64,000 nucleotides of DNA from Anthonomus grandis grandis (taxonomy: Eukaryota > Arthropoda > Insecta > Coleoptera > Curculionidae). The notes under the pieces are model-generated. The model worked only from the letters and a program-made list of their open reading frames with translations, was not told where the DNA came from and did no database searches. Of the stretch, positions 10,761-21,656 are shown piece after piece. The position numbers and the translations under genes were made by a program. How positions within the stretch are numbered: position 1 is the first letter of the stretch; every line of letters begins with the position of its first letter. The stretch is taken from positions 23,415,167 through 23,479,166 of the forward strand of contig NC_065547.1 of the NCBI RefSeq assembly GCF_022605725.1, in the 5' to 3' direction.

Positions 10761-11395
10761 TAACGCTCTCAGAAAAATATACTTGAAAAGTGTTTCCTTC
10801 CCTGTGGTGGTATACCTACCATCGCCATTGGGTAGGGAGCTAATCGAACCTTTTGGAGTCTAGCAACAGTCTGGAACACTTCCTAGTTCCTCGCAGTACT
10901 TCCTTCAACAGTCCCTTTCAAGGTATTTGCTCCACCACACGCTTTTGCACGATGCAACCCCTTTTAATTTCCGGACTGTTGCCAGTCAGTTTCTCCACTT
11001 ATTTATTGAGTTTGTTTCTTTCACTTATCTTCACACCAACCCGTACTAGCTCGTGATCGAGTTCTACTTTAAAGTTACCCGAATCGGTTCTATTCGAATT
11101 TCGATAAGTAGTTATTGCCCGGTCAATTCGTAATTTGAAAACAAATGCATTTATGGTCCGAGCAACTCTCCTCCATTGATACATGCCAGTTTTTATTAAA
11201 ATTATTTATATAATTAGTACATACATTTAAATCTATTACCTCACTTCTTTGTCTTGTTACAAAAGTGGGCATATTACCTTTGTTTTCAATGTCTAAGCTG
11301 TTTGCCGTTATAAATTGAAATAGTAACTCAACTCTGGGCTTAGTGGTGGTGCTCCTCCAAAAGTAATGACGTGCACATATTACGCACATATTACA
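10761..11395. other. No recognisable gene
   Basis: Short frames on both strands (for example 10853-11056 plus, 11123-11389 minus) show no known motif. Sequence upstream of the RNase H LINE might hold its lost reverse transcriptase, but I cannot see RT motifs. Confidence 0.4.
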
Positions 11396-11822
11396 TTCCG
11401 TACTCAGTATTCTAAATAAAAAATATTTTCTTTAAAGCCCTATAAAAAACATTTTATAGGGCTATTTTTTATTGATGGAACTTTAAACGCCTTAAAATAC
11501 ATTGAGTTGCTGCAAAACCAAGTTCTTCCTGTAACTCAAATCCTCTCTGACTTGGCCGATGATCGGTCTGTTTTAAACAAGATGACAGTTCTGCTCATAA
11601 TGCGGTTATAGTAAAACAATTTTTACCAAATACTTTTTCTAACCGTCTTATTAGTGAAACGAACACGAAATTAGTAGGCCAACAAACTTAGCAGAGTTGC
11701 AAAGAGCTGGCCTAATTGGCTTTTATAATAGGTTAATTGATTTATTAGCCAAAGAATAGGATAAGCAATGCAAGGATTAATTTTTGTGCGGATTAGTTTT
11801 AAACGTTTTATTTTTATTTTTA
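11396..11822 (+). pseudogene. Mariner-like transposase fragment, copy 1 of a local duplicate
   Basis: Around 11455-11560 the plus strand reads GLFFIDGTLNALKYIELLQN and then QVLPVTQIL. These are the residues between the first and second catalytic Asp of insect Tc1/mariner transposases (GPFFIxGxLxxxxYLxLLQ). The following part, where DGAPAH would be, is shifted. The same 430 bases reappear at 14157-14550 with indels. An internal inverted repeat, AGCCCTATAAAA at 11436-11447 and its complement at 11452-11463, is unique to this copy and duplicates the start of the GLFF segment backwards. Confidence 0.65.
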
Positions 11823-11833
11823 TTTGTTTGCTC

Positions 11834-12230
11834 AGTTCCTAATTGCCTGTAGCTTCTCACTAGTCTCTCTATGGCCTCTGTTGGTGGATGCCTTAAGTCA
11901 TCATAAGGAAAGTATACCGATCCCATTACAGTCCTGCTCCTGTACATATCAAAATATTCTTATTTATTATTCTCACTGCTACTAGGTCCCTAGAACAAAG
12001 GAGAATCATGTGCAGTACTTGGAAGTTTTTCTTAGCAAGAATAGCGGTTCTATCATAGATAAGTGTTCCATCGACATTCCCAATTAATACCTGTTTATTT
12101 GTCCAGCATCCTTCCGACATATTTTTGCACCTTCCGATTGTCTCCGACAGCCACTCCTTAGTGTGCGCAGTCGCGTAGGTCATCCATCGAACTCCTGCGG
12201 AAAATGACGCCCCTAGAAACTATACTGTAC
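11834..12230 (-). pseudogene. LINE endonuclease (EN) domain fragment
   Basis: Minus-strand frames give TTA-like coding ending AILAKKNFQVLHMILLCSRD. After a shift comes VMGSVYFPYDDLRHPP then TEAIERLVRSYRQLG. The phrase SVYxPYDxxxPPxxxxxxLV is the middle of the AP-like endonuclease of I-type or Jockey-type LINEs. The N-terminal catalytic residues are not visible. It abuts the mariner fragment at about 11830. It may belong to the same LINE family as the RNase H fragment at 9.5-10.8 kb, which has the same orientation, but the two are not continuous. Confidence 0.55.
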
Positions 12231-12600
12231 TGGATTCTGGCTGGTTGATACCAGACAGTCCATTTTCTCTCCATGTTTCTCCTAAACTAGCCTACCTTTT
12301 TCCTGGCTTAGGAGTGTTTCCGGGTGCCTATGTTGTGTTACCGCCATTGTGATACACTCCACAGTGTCCCTACAGCTGCCAATCTGCACGTTGGTGCTCC
12401 TGGACCGCTGAGTGTGATCTCTTGCGTTCCTTACTGTCTTGCAAGTTCAGCATTAGAAACTTATTAATTAATTAGTTTTAATTCATAAAACAACTAAAAT
12501 GCTTGCAAAAAAAATATTACTCCTAAGATTTTTTAAAATATAGGGTTGTTTTTTAATACAAACTAAAATTGACAAATTGATAGTTTTTCTTAATATAGGT
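12231..12600. other. Unassigned, moderate GC
   Basis: Possible 5' continuation of the LINE endonuclease fragment on the minus strand. No zinc knuckles or other gag-like motifs could be confirmed. Confidence 0.3.
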
Positions 12601-12604
12601 ACTG

Positions 12605-12790
12605 GAAAACTTTTTAATACCGTGTATTTCCACCTCTAGCGTTAATGCATGCTTGCAAACGCCTGCATATACTGAACTCCCACCTGGGATGGGAGATCTA
12701 AGCAGCATGAACTAGTGCATGCATGGCACTAGGTGGGCTTCCCTATTATTGCTTTATGCAGCCTAGAAATTAAGCAAAAGGATGTGGAAA
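12605..12790 (-). pseudogene. Tc1-like transposase C-terminus
   Basis: The minus strand reads ICRRLQACINARGGNTRY followed by a stop at about 12615. The C-terminus of many Tc1-like transposases ends SMPRRxQAxIxARGGxTRY, so this is a strong short match. Upstream sequence (12690-12790) is not readable as the rest of the transposase, so only the tail remains. Confidence 0.65.
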
Positions 12791-13639
12791 TACTTCGACA
12801 TATTATTCGCTTATTATTAACTCAATAATGATGTAAAATCTATCGCCCACATGAGAATTTATTGAAGTGAATCAATAGATATATCTAAACAGAAATAAAA
12901 TAATTTCGTAATGATCAAAAGACTGAAAAACTTCTCTAATTTTTATTAAGGAGGAAATAAACATGAAATTATATATTAATGAAGCCTTCAAATATAATAT
13001 GAATACATTACGTTATTGATGAAAAACTTCAAACTTACCGTTAACTCCCCGATGTTTTAAAATCAGAAGCGCCTTGGTTTACGGGTATTTAAAGGAAAAA
13101 TATTTTTTGTTGATTCTATTTTTAATATTTAAGTATATATTCTCCTGTAAAACGTAAGATAGTGGATTTTTATAGAAATCAGAAAGCTACTAATACCGAT
13201 TTTTAGTATTGAAATCCACTAGTTTTTTTTTAGTATTTTTGAAAATATTCGGCAAAGTTCGATACGCTCAAATTGTGTCATATTTAAATGAGAATAGCCT
13301 GATGTCATCACGTAACATAACGGTTAGTAAATAAATCAATATGCAAATCATATATACCTAAATAATTTTTTTTATCAAGCAACATGTACAGATGTTAGAC
13401 TAAACCAATTTTAACAACTCTACATTTTGGGGGCTTACAAAAAATTTGATCAACTGTCTCGATCAAGCGTTTCTGTCCAGTAGGCATTATATCTTAAATA
13501 CGGCATTAAAGTCTAAAATACTCCTCTAGAAAAGTCATCCGTTTTCCACGATGTTAGTAATCATGTCAATTTCATGGTGGTAACTGTACTACTTGGTATT
13601 TGCGGTTTTTAATTTTTGGCGGAATAACTGCACGCTGCA
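12791..13639. other. AT-rich, nothing recognised
   Basis: No open frame with a known motif, and no inverted repeat that I could detect. Confidence 0.5.
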
Positions 13640-13990
13640 CTGTTGAATTTTAAACCGTAATTTTTTTTTCCAACTTATTATTGCTGTTTATGCTCCTTTC
13701 AAAAGAGTTCAAATTGTTCAATAGTTTAAGAGGGGCAATTCTGGTAGTATAATATAGTGATTTATTTTCAATTAGATTTGAAAACAGATCAATTTGTTGC
13801 GAAAAAACTATTTTAAATATGCTTTGAATTTTGAGACAGTCTTTTGCCTTCAAAATTATCATAAATGCCACACTAAAGTGCAAAGCCCTTCTATCGAAAG
13901 GGTCTAGGAAAAAGAGCACTTGAAATAAATGGTTTATCGTAACCTAGAAGTGCATTGAGCAGGATCAAGTGTTAAAGGAATCTCGAACCA
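13640..13990 (-). pseudogene. Possible LINE polymerase C-terminal tail
   Basis: An 89-codon minus-strand frame (13919-13650) reads FFLDPFDRRALHFSVAFM and later LFSNLIENKSLYYTTR. The order LxSLxxRRxxxxxxF then R-rich and aromatic residues resembles the C-terminus of Jockey/CR1-like LINE proteins, which have no catalytic motif. The match is weak. It could be a chance frame. Confidence 0.35.
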
Positions 13991-14059
13991 TAAAACTGTT
14001 ATCAGTATTTAGAAAAAACAAATGTTTCAAATGTTCTTATACTCAGGAGATATTTCCTG

Positions 14060-14550
14060 AAGACCAGTGGCAAAGGATGAAATATTAGGAAACCATGATG
14101 GAAGAAGATCAGAATCCTTGTGTTGGTTTCAAGAAAATGGGCACAGAAGTTTTAAATTCCGTACTCGTCAAAAATATTTTATAGGGTTATTTTTTATTGA
14201 TCGTACTTTAAATGCCCTAAAATACCTGGAGTTGCTGCAAAACCAACTTCTTCCTGTCATTCAAATCCTTCCTGACTTGACCTGTGATCGGTCTGTTTTA
14301 AACAATAGGCAGTCCTGCTCATAATGCGGTTATGGTAAAACAATCTTTAACAAATACTTTTCCTAACCATCTTATTAGTGGAACGGACACGAATTTAGTA
14401 GGTCAACAAATTTAGAGGAGTTTCAATGGCAAATGGTAGTTTTAAAAAGTTCGAATCGGCTATTATGATAGGGAGGTCTGTTTAAGCCTTTTATTGAAAG
14501 GATTAATTTTTGTGAGGATTATTTTTAAACGTTTTAATTTTATTTTTGTT
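14060..14550 (+). pseudogene. Mariner-like transposase fragment, copy 2
   Basis: Plus strand reads FIGLFFIDRTLNALKYLELL then QNQLLPVIQILPDL. After a shift comes GSPAHNAVMVKQSLTNTFPN, which corresponds to the DGAPAH second catalytic block of mariner transposases with the Asp replaced. Positions 14157-14550 are a diverged direct copy of 11396-11822. This copy lacks the small inverted insertion seen in the first and is therefore closer to the original order. Both copies end in the same TTAAACGTTTTA-type tract. Confidence 0.65.
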
Positions 14551-16480
14551 AATTTTTACATTTTTCTTCTTCTCTCGGAGTTTATATTTCATTACGCAAT
14601 ACAGAGCATCACAAACCTTCTAAGGTTACAATTCTATGTGCGTTGTATACCGATTTATGTAAATCCTATTTCAGAAAAATATTTTTAAAAGGGCATTAAA
14701 GTCAGATGCTTACTAACGTCGTACTGAATAACAACGACGGAGCAGGCAAGTAGCAGAGTATTCACAGTTCGCCTTTAAGCATTTCTCTATGCGTAATGAT
14801 TGATTTCCCAACCTAATGTATTATAAATACATTATATAATATATTACCCTGCACCCTATAATAATATATTACCCTATACCCTATTATATTTATATATTAC
14901 ACTAATTTTACTAATAAGGCAGGTTAAGCACTATATAATTACAAATTTTTTGTGTGAATTTATTTTATCGCTAAAAATGACACTGAATATACATAAGCTC
15001 CATTCTATGCAATTTACAAAACGAAAATCCGCATATTTTTCGAAAAGGACATGCACTATATCCTCAAAAAGTTAATATTTGGGTTGATTATTCTTGAAAA
15101 TTCCGTTACTGGTCCTTTATTTATTGAAGGAAACTTGACAGTTAATCTATACCTATCACATATGAGTCACAAATCCAAATTTATAGAGAGGGCAATTTAG
15201 TTTTACAGGAGGATTTGTTAATATTCCAGCGGGAAAGTGCTTCCTCTCATTATTTTCTTGGGTGGTCCGACAGTGTTTAAATGGAAGATATTCGGATAAA
15301 TGGATTGGCAGAAGGGGACCAAAAAAAGGACAAATTAACATCTTAAATCAAATTGGTATGGTAAATAAATTTGGTATCCTTGTTCTCTAAATTATTTATC
15401 CTTAGCAGTAAAAATAAGGCAACACTTTTGAAGCCTTTTTAGATATTCCATGGCTCTAAAAGATACCAAGTTTTGTGACTTATCTCTTTTTGACTTTTAT
15501 TTTCAAGTATGCGTCTTTTAAAAACATTTATTTTTAAATAAAAATGAAACTTGAAAAATATGTATGAATTAGATAAGCCTACAACATTTAACACTGATGA
15601 AGCATTTAAATTTATAAACAAAATTACAAGAAAACAAGCAATCAATACAATACTACCCTGTACCCTGGTGCCGTCGATTTTGATGAATAAGGACCGGAAT
15701 AAGTTGGCTTGATGAGACACAGCCGAAGACCAAATACATTCAGCTATGCCGACATCTTGCCTTCTCGTCCGTCCGATATCACTATCGTCCGTTTTAATTA
15801 GCAGCTTTGTCTCCTCTTGTGAAATAACTGCTGGTTATGTAAAACTTATACTTACCATTCATATTAGAATCTTTCTTCTCTTGCATCACTATAAAAAGGA
15901 AATTGTTTAAAATGGGGCCTTGAAAAAAGAGATTATTGTTTGGTTATTTTAACACCTTTAAAATTGACCTTGAGTCCTTTTTAAAGGTGTTAATTAATAA
16001 CTCGTCCTTTAAAAATTGATCTAATTTTTAAAGGACGTGGACATAATGTTACCAATTACTTAAGTTTTTAAGTCTCCGATTGTCTTGTCTTGGAATTAAA
16101 CCATCCTAATAATATCTCATTCATTTTAGGGGTGTATTACCTAATACCTTAATATCCTAATAGGATTATTCTGGAAATGTACATCTAAAATAATTAGACA
16201 CTTCCCAAGTTAAAAATCTCATTCTTTATAAATATGTCTTGCACGTCTCTCACAGCGACCGAATCAGCAATTATAATTTATTTATTTTGTTGATTTTTAA
16301 CGTTTAAATAAATATTCTAAAGGAAAATAGAACTAAAGTTGATCACAAATTCCAGGAAAAAATAGACATAAAGGCGTGTTGCTATAGTGCGAATGCAAAT
16401 TTGCGAGGCTGTACATCAAATGCATACCAGCCACTTATGATTTGAGTAATTCATGTTTATAAAGTATTTCAAATTTACGA
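14551..16480. other. No recognisable gene
   Basis: AT-rich. Near 14820-14910 there are repeated TATATTACCCTATACCC-like words. Frames at 15156-15341 and 15439-15720 (minus) show no known domain; the second has a hydrophobic stretch near its middle but no other support. Between 15940 and 16050 the word CCTTTAAAA-like recurs in both orientations. Confidence 0.45.
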
Positions 16481-17010
16481 CACCTTAGAACATTGAAAGG
16501 CCTTTCAATATAGTACGACACAATACACAATTTACTTATAACAACTATCAAATAACAAATATAACCTATAAATTTAAATTTACTTGTCGTGGAAAAATTG
16601 TGAAAAGAGCAATTTGTTTCTTTCTATAAATTAGTGTGTTTAACTTTTTCGTATAAAATTTTTAAGAAACAAAAAAGTTATATACAAAAATAAGCATGGG
16701 GTTATTTTTGTATATAACTTTTAAGCTTCTACACTCCATGCACAATTTTGGAATTTCTGTTTATGAGAAATATAACTAATAAAATTATTTTGCCGCTTGC
16801 CAAATTTCATAATTTTGTGACGCTTATATCAAGAATTAGCAAAAAAAAAACACTTTACAAGCGCCGTCTGTACACCTGTGCGGTTTCTAAAAAAATATAT
16901 TTTAAATCTTGTCTTAACTGTTGTAAAAAAACGTATAAATACTTCAAAGGTAACCCTGAAGTAGCTGTCTGGACTTTTATAACACCCTGTATAATTGATC
17001 TATAAACAAA
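16481..17010. mobile_element. Short non-autonomous repeat (MITE-like), copy A
   Basis: The 3' part ends CCCTGAAGTAGCTGTCTGG and then ATAACACCCTGTATAATT (about 16957-17000). It matches the end of another copy at 36840-37125, which has CCCTGAAGTAGCGGCC and ACATCCTGTATTTT. The upstream halves also share CAAATAACAAAT and TTTAAATTTAAA-like tracts. The ACACCCTGTATA end is a common terminus of mariner-derived MITEs. A 21-base perfect hairpin (16673-16693 and 16702-16722) lies in the middle of copy A. The 85-codon frame that crosses this repeat is not a gene. Confidence 0.5.
16673..16722. repeat. Perfect 21-bp inverted repeat with 8-base loop
   Basis: AAAAGTTATATACAAAAATA begins the left arm at 16673 and its exact complement ends at 16722; the loop is 16694-16701. 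It lies within the MITE-like repeat. Confidence 0.85.
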
Positions 17011-17689
17011 ATAGGATTCTTTCGCAATTATTGATAACTCATAGCAATAGATCCACTTAAAACCAAAACTGATTGGAAAAAAAGTTAAAATGAATAAATA
17101 ATAATACAAATAAATAATTAAAAGAAAAAAATATTCTAGGAAATTTGCAGAAATGTTAACATAATAAAAATTATAAATTTAAACATCGAAATAAATATAA
17201 TATTTATATTTAATAATTATTTGGTTCTCAGTTTTTAAATTATATTTTTTTAACTAATTGGAAATTATTTCTAAAGCCACAAATTCTATCTGAATTCTAA
17301 AAAGCGTTATAAATTTTTTTCTTAGGTATGATTGATTGATTTGTTCTTGCAACAGGGTAAGGTAAATAAGGTTAACAAGGTGAATAAATCCCTAATACTG
17401 CACTCGAATGCTCATTGTATTCCCTGTTGCAACTGTCCTAATTAAAAATGTTACTTATTTTTGCTAGGCGCAGTAGCCTTGTTATTAGTTTCTCTATAAG
17501 CTTTCCTCCTGGGGAAAGTTGTCCTCCAGTAGGTTTTGTTTCCTTCAGCGATCGAGTGCAGGGCACTCGAAGATTATATGAGAGACTGATTTTCGTCTCT
17601 CTACCTATAAGATACTAAGTTCAGAAAAAGCCAACTTTACTCAGGAAACTAAAAATAGAACTAAAACGAGATTAAAAAATTAATAAGAT
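17011..17689. other. AT-rich spacer with an 11-bp inverted repeat
   Basis: TTGCAACAGGG at 17347-17357 pairs with CCCTGTTGCAA at 17422-17432, a hairpin with a 64-base loop. No coding signal is visible. Confidence 0.5.
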
Positions 17690-19400
17690 TTATTTATTTA
17701 AAAAATAACACTTCACAATAACGATTTAACCTGCCTCAAAAGAGTCGGACAATCGATAAATTCATTTATGACTTTGTAAGTATTAGAATTCCTAGTAACA
17801 AAACCAACAAGTTTAGATGCCTTTATTGAAACAATGTTTATATGGTCAAAAAGTGTGAGCTTCTTATTTAAAATAATGCTCAAATCTCGAATAAAAGAAA
17901 AATACCTTAAACGTTGTCAACGAATAGTATGGTCTATTCCAATTCTACCGGTTTTGCGAAAAAAACTTATAAAACGACATTTACTTGCATTTAAGTAAAG
18001 TTTATCTTTTACACATCACTTTTGTAGTAGGACTAGATAATCATGCCTTAATGCTTAGACTTTCTCGTCTTTTACAACATGAAGTCGTCTGCTAATATTA
18101 AGCATTTGCTATTTAGGAAACTGGAACTGATATCATGACGGAAATGCTAAAAACAACTATGGCCGCCCTGAGGGACTCCAGATGATCAGAATTCAGAACC
18201 AGAAATCAGAGAGATGAAAACTTATTTCGACCCTTTGACTAATTTACTGTTATTGACTATTGTGTTTATTTTTATTGACATTTTATACATCATGATGTAT
18301 ATTGACCAGGTACATTGTTTTTGTACAGTTTTGCATGTATTTATTTTGTTTGTATATTTATTTTTATTTTGTGTGTTTTGTTTTGTTTTTATGTTTTTTT
18401 TATTAGCTTTGTCTACAAAATGTTGTAATTTTCTGACAATAAAGCATATGATTGATATCCAGAGGAGGAGTTTTTAATCCATTCAAGAAATGTGACATAA
18501 CATCTTACAATAATTAACTTGTCCAGAAGTAACTGGTGATTGAACCGATCAAAAGCTTTGGACAAGTCTATTTATACCGTATCTGTTTTTTACGATCTCC
18601 CATTTGATTTAATGTTCCAAACTGATATGAAACAAGTTTGTTGCCGTGGATCTTTTGCTAGCAAAACCATTTTATGATTCCGATATTAAGCCTTTGTAGA
18701 GCTAAAAACGTTGCTTCGCTATGAGATAATCAAAAAAAGGCTTAGTATTACAGATTACATATATATCGTACTATATTCTTCGATGTTGTCTTTTTGATTA
18801 TTTTTAAATAGGGGAACAATAAACCTTTATTTCCATACAAAGGGAAACTTAGAAGTCTAGAAATCTATTAAATAACATAAAACAAGGCATTAAAATGGTA
18901 CAGACACACGTATACCAAAAACTTTTGTATAAAAAAGACCAGAGAAAATTGACAAGTATCAACTATTGTGTTACGAGCTAACCTAATGTTAAGAACATAG
19001 CATTTGATCCTTACTTCGAAAAATGAAATATTAAAAGAACTGGAAATCGACAAAAAAATTTCATTAATGAGTTTTATTGAAAGATCTTTGGAAAAGGCTT
19101 GTTGTGTGTTTGGGTATGCGACAATAAAGACAAATCTAGTGCGAGTTTGGCTGATATGAACATCTGATCCCTTAACTATCTCAGACAAATACAAATGTAG
19201 TAGCTCCTCTACAATTACAACTTTAAAAGTTTTTGTTGTCATGCTTACGTGAAACCTCTCTGCTAACCGCAATCACCAATGGTCCCATTTTTGTAAGTCT
19301 GAAAGTAAAACGAACATCATTCTGTTTTTTTTGTCAGACTTCTTCATCGTTATTTAGAATTGCTGGCCAATACACAACATCACAATGTAAAATAGTGGAG
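17690..19400 (-). pseudogene. Jockey-like LINE relic (EN and RT), split by another LINE tail
   Basis: Minus strand, 5' to 3'. An endonuclease piece near 19310-19100 reads GPLVIAVSREVSRK and, after a shift, RFVFIVAYPNT. RT near 18600-18520 gives DLSKAFDRFNHQLLLDKL. The frame is then interrupted by a plus-strand LINE tail (18190-18475). RT resumes at 18190 with SGVPQGG, then LILADDFML with a shortened ADD core. It ends with LNASKCRFISFFRKTGRIG and KASKLVGFVTRN near 17990-17750. The order EN, RT fingers, SGVPQG, xADD, thumb is right for a LINE ORF2. Many stops and shifts show age. Confidence 0.75.
18190..18475 (+). mobile_element. 5'-truncated LINE 3' tail inserted in an older LINE
   Basis: The segment ends with GCTTTGTCTACAAAATG and ACAATAAAGCATATGATTGA. 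This is the reverse complement of the 3' end of the LINE at 24.9-29.4 kb, so it is a 5'-truncated copy of the same family in plus orientation. An 87-codon hydrophobic frame over it comes from T-rich 3' UTR sequence and is not a membrane protein. Such short tails are typical of incomplete reverse transcription. It interrupts the RT of the minus-strand Jockey-like relic. Confidence 0.8.
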
Positions 19401-20425
19401 TGCATAAAATTATTATACAATCTCAATTTTATGTTAGTACTTAGCAGAGCTTTGCGTAAATATAAAGATTTTTCAATTTGCAGTATGAAGTTTGGACCAA
19501 CTTATTTACATATGAAGCTCATATTAGGTCAGAGTCAAATATGAGCTCCAGATTTTTAGTAAGATTACTAAATCTGAGCGTTACATTTTTTAAAGCAAAC
19601 AAGATGCAATTTCTTGCTGAGTCAAATATCAGTGTAATTTTTTTTACATTTGAAACTAAATTATGTTTGATATGAGCCTTTCCATAGGGGTCATATTAAT
19701 GTATTGAATTATTTATCGAAATATAAAATTCATAGATTTATAAAAAGAAGTTTAAAGGACCTAGTAACCTTGTGGAACGTGCTAATTGATCGTAATATAA
19801 TCCAATACTTTGTTATTAGTAGACACAATGATACTGATATGATACCCCAGGATGTCTAAAGCTTTGCTAAAATATAGTAATATCAAACATGTATTCAGCC
19901 CTTTATCGCTAGACTTAAAAATATTGTTCCTAACCTTGGCGAGTGCAACTTTATCTCAAACTCAAAAATAAAAAATAAGAGGTCAAATAACCGAAATGCG
20001 GATATTAAAATGTAATAATTCCACCTCGTAAAACTTTTCCGGATCTCTCAAAAGCGTTCGAAATTTCATCGCTTTCTATTATTTCTAAGCAGTTTTAAAA
20101 TTGAGATCAATTGCCCAACTTTGTTTCTGCTTTACTGATATTTCACTCTTATTGGTATCTAACCAGCACATAGAAAATTCTATTTTCTGCTTTCGAATTG
20201 TCGACATTGATATCTTTTGCTCCATAGAACGAAAGTAACATTCAGCTCGGCCAACTGATACCGGTAAATTTTTTCTTTACATTTTTATTAATTTAAATAT
20301 ATTTTAGGTAACTTATGGTACATAATAATGCATGTATAGTCATATTTAATTTTAAATTTTTAAACTACCGCATTTCATTCGATTGCGAATCAAGGGTAGA
20401 GAAAAAGTAAAATAACATTTTCGCA
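19401..20425. other. No recognisable gene
   Basis: Frames at 19233-19544 and 19478-19675 (plus) carry no known motif. The region may contain the decayed 5' part of the LINE relic. GATATC- and TTTTAAA-rich otherwise. Confidence 0.4.
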
Positions 20426-20429
20426 GATA

Positions 20430-20490
20430 TTTTATTCCATATCTTCAGGAATGATGCATTTCGGCAAGTGTTCTTGCTATCATCAGACTT
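20430..20490 (-). ncRNA. Hammerhead-ribozyme-like core downstream of a Penelope-like fragment
   Basis: On the minus strand the core CTGATGA (20481-20475) is followed by a 5-bp hairpin GCAAG-AACA-CTTGC, then GAAA. Then comes ATGCATC, which can be read as a 2-bp stem III with a 2-base loop and an AUC cleavage triplet. This is the strand order CUGANGA, stem II, GAAA, stem III, NUH of a type I hammerhead. It lies ~250 bases after the stop of the Penelope-like reading frame on the same strand. Penelope-like elements are known to carry small hammerheads in their terminal repeats. Stem I is weak (about 3 pairs), so activity is doubtful. Confidence 0.45.
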
Positions 20491-20696
20491 TAAAATTTAT
20501 TACAAACAGTTACGTAACATTTACAACAACAAAAATTTGTGACAGATGATTCCAAAAAATACAGATTAAAAATGTAAATTTGTAGAAAAAACTTACAGAA
20601 AGTTACTTGACACATTCACAAAATAAGAGAGAGTGAACCATCAGACTCTAGTGTTGCAGGGTGTAAATAAAAGAATAAATGTGTTTTAAATATGTT

Positions 20697-21060
20697 GATG
20701 AGTCAAATCAAATATTAGTGTTATTGTTAGGACTTACGGAAGTAAAGACGGTGTTGCTCCCAAATTTAGTTTTCTTATTAATGCAAGTGTAATCCGGTGA
20801 TATAATGCCTTTATTTATTTCCAGGAGTTCCAAAATATCCAACTTTAAACCTTTCTGACAAACGTGGACCACTTTGGTATCCGCTTCAGGTTCGAACCTA
20901 TGTTCACCCTTAATAAATATGACCAGCGAAAGGAGCAGAGGTTTTGTTTAAAAATCTATTAGTATTCTCTTCAATGAGTTTACTATGTTTGTTGACTCTT
21001 GTCTCAACTCTTCTTTCGCTTTATCCGACTTAGCACACATTACAGTCAGGGTGAGAATAT
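20697..21060 (-). pseudogene. Penelope-like GIY-YIG C-terminus, left arm of a head-to-head pair
   Basis: Minus strand reads VNSLKRI, then HRFEPEADTKVVHVCQKGLK, LDILELLEINKGI and INKKTKFGSNTVF before a stop near 20705. The pattern GHxFxxxxDxKVLHxxxKGxKLDxLExLEI is the C-terminal part of Penelope-like GIY-YIG endonucleases. It is an inverted copy of 21100-21420. The two arms meet at their 5' sides near 21080, the inverted arrangement Penelope-like elements often produce. Only the 3' end of each copy is present. Confidence 0.65.
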
Positions 21061-21099
21061 TTTAGTCTGCTAACACCCGATCTTTCGTCTTGGTGTTGA

Positions 21100-21420
21100 C
21101 TGCAGATTTATAGAAGGAGAATTCAGACGGAAGTCAAAAAACACAGTAAACTCATTGAAAAGAATATAAATCAATTTATAACCAATACTTTTTTCCTTTC
21201 GTCAATTATAGTAGTCAGGCTGGACATAGGTTCGAACCTGAAGTGGATACCAAAGTGCTTTACGTTTGTCAGAAGGGTTTAAAGATGGATCTTTTGAAAA
21301 TCCTTGAAATAAATAAAGCCATTAAATCACCGAATTACACTTGCGTTAATGAGCAAACTAAATTTGATAGCAACACCTTCTTTAATTCCTTAAGTCCTAA
21401 CAATAACACTAATATTTAAC
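21100..21420 (+). pseudogene. Penelope-like GIY-YIG C-terminus, right arm of the pair
   Basis: Plus strand reads HRFEPEVDTKVLYVCQKGLK, MDLLKILEINKAIKSP and NYTCVNEQTKFDSNTFF, ending at a stop near 21420. It is the mirror copy of 20697-21060 with about 10-15% differences and a few indels. The two arms have diverged, so the pair is not recent. Beyond the stop no clear hammerhead-like core is seen on this side. Confidence 0.65.
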
Positions 21421-21656
21421 AGTAGTTCTTCTAATGATGAAATAAAAGAAATTACCAATATAGATCATAGTCTGGAAAAACAAAAACTTAACCAGCATCA
21501 AGATTTAAAAGAATAATCTGAAGGAAATAAAAACGGATATCGTACGGTTTTGAGAGAACTAGGATAAAAGTTATATAGTGCGGCTGTTAATTGTCCCTCC
21601 CCTCTTATCTTTTGGATTTAATATAAAAGTTTAAAATGTGGCACACATCATTACCT

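Noticed and set aside
12600..12800. Structured-looking GC-rich stretch considered as an snRNA or tRNA gene
   Set aside because: No U1, U2, U6 or tRNA hallmarks; the minus strand instead encodes a Tc1-like transposase C-terminus.
18214..18477. 87-residue hydrophobic frame resembling a small membrane protein
   Set aside because: It lies in the T-rich 3' UTR of a LINE tail whose complement is the 3' end of the 24.9-29.4 kb LINE.
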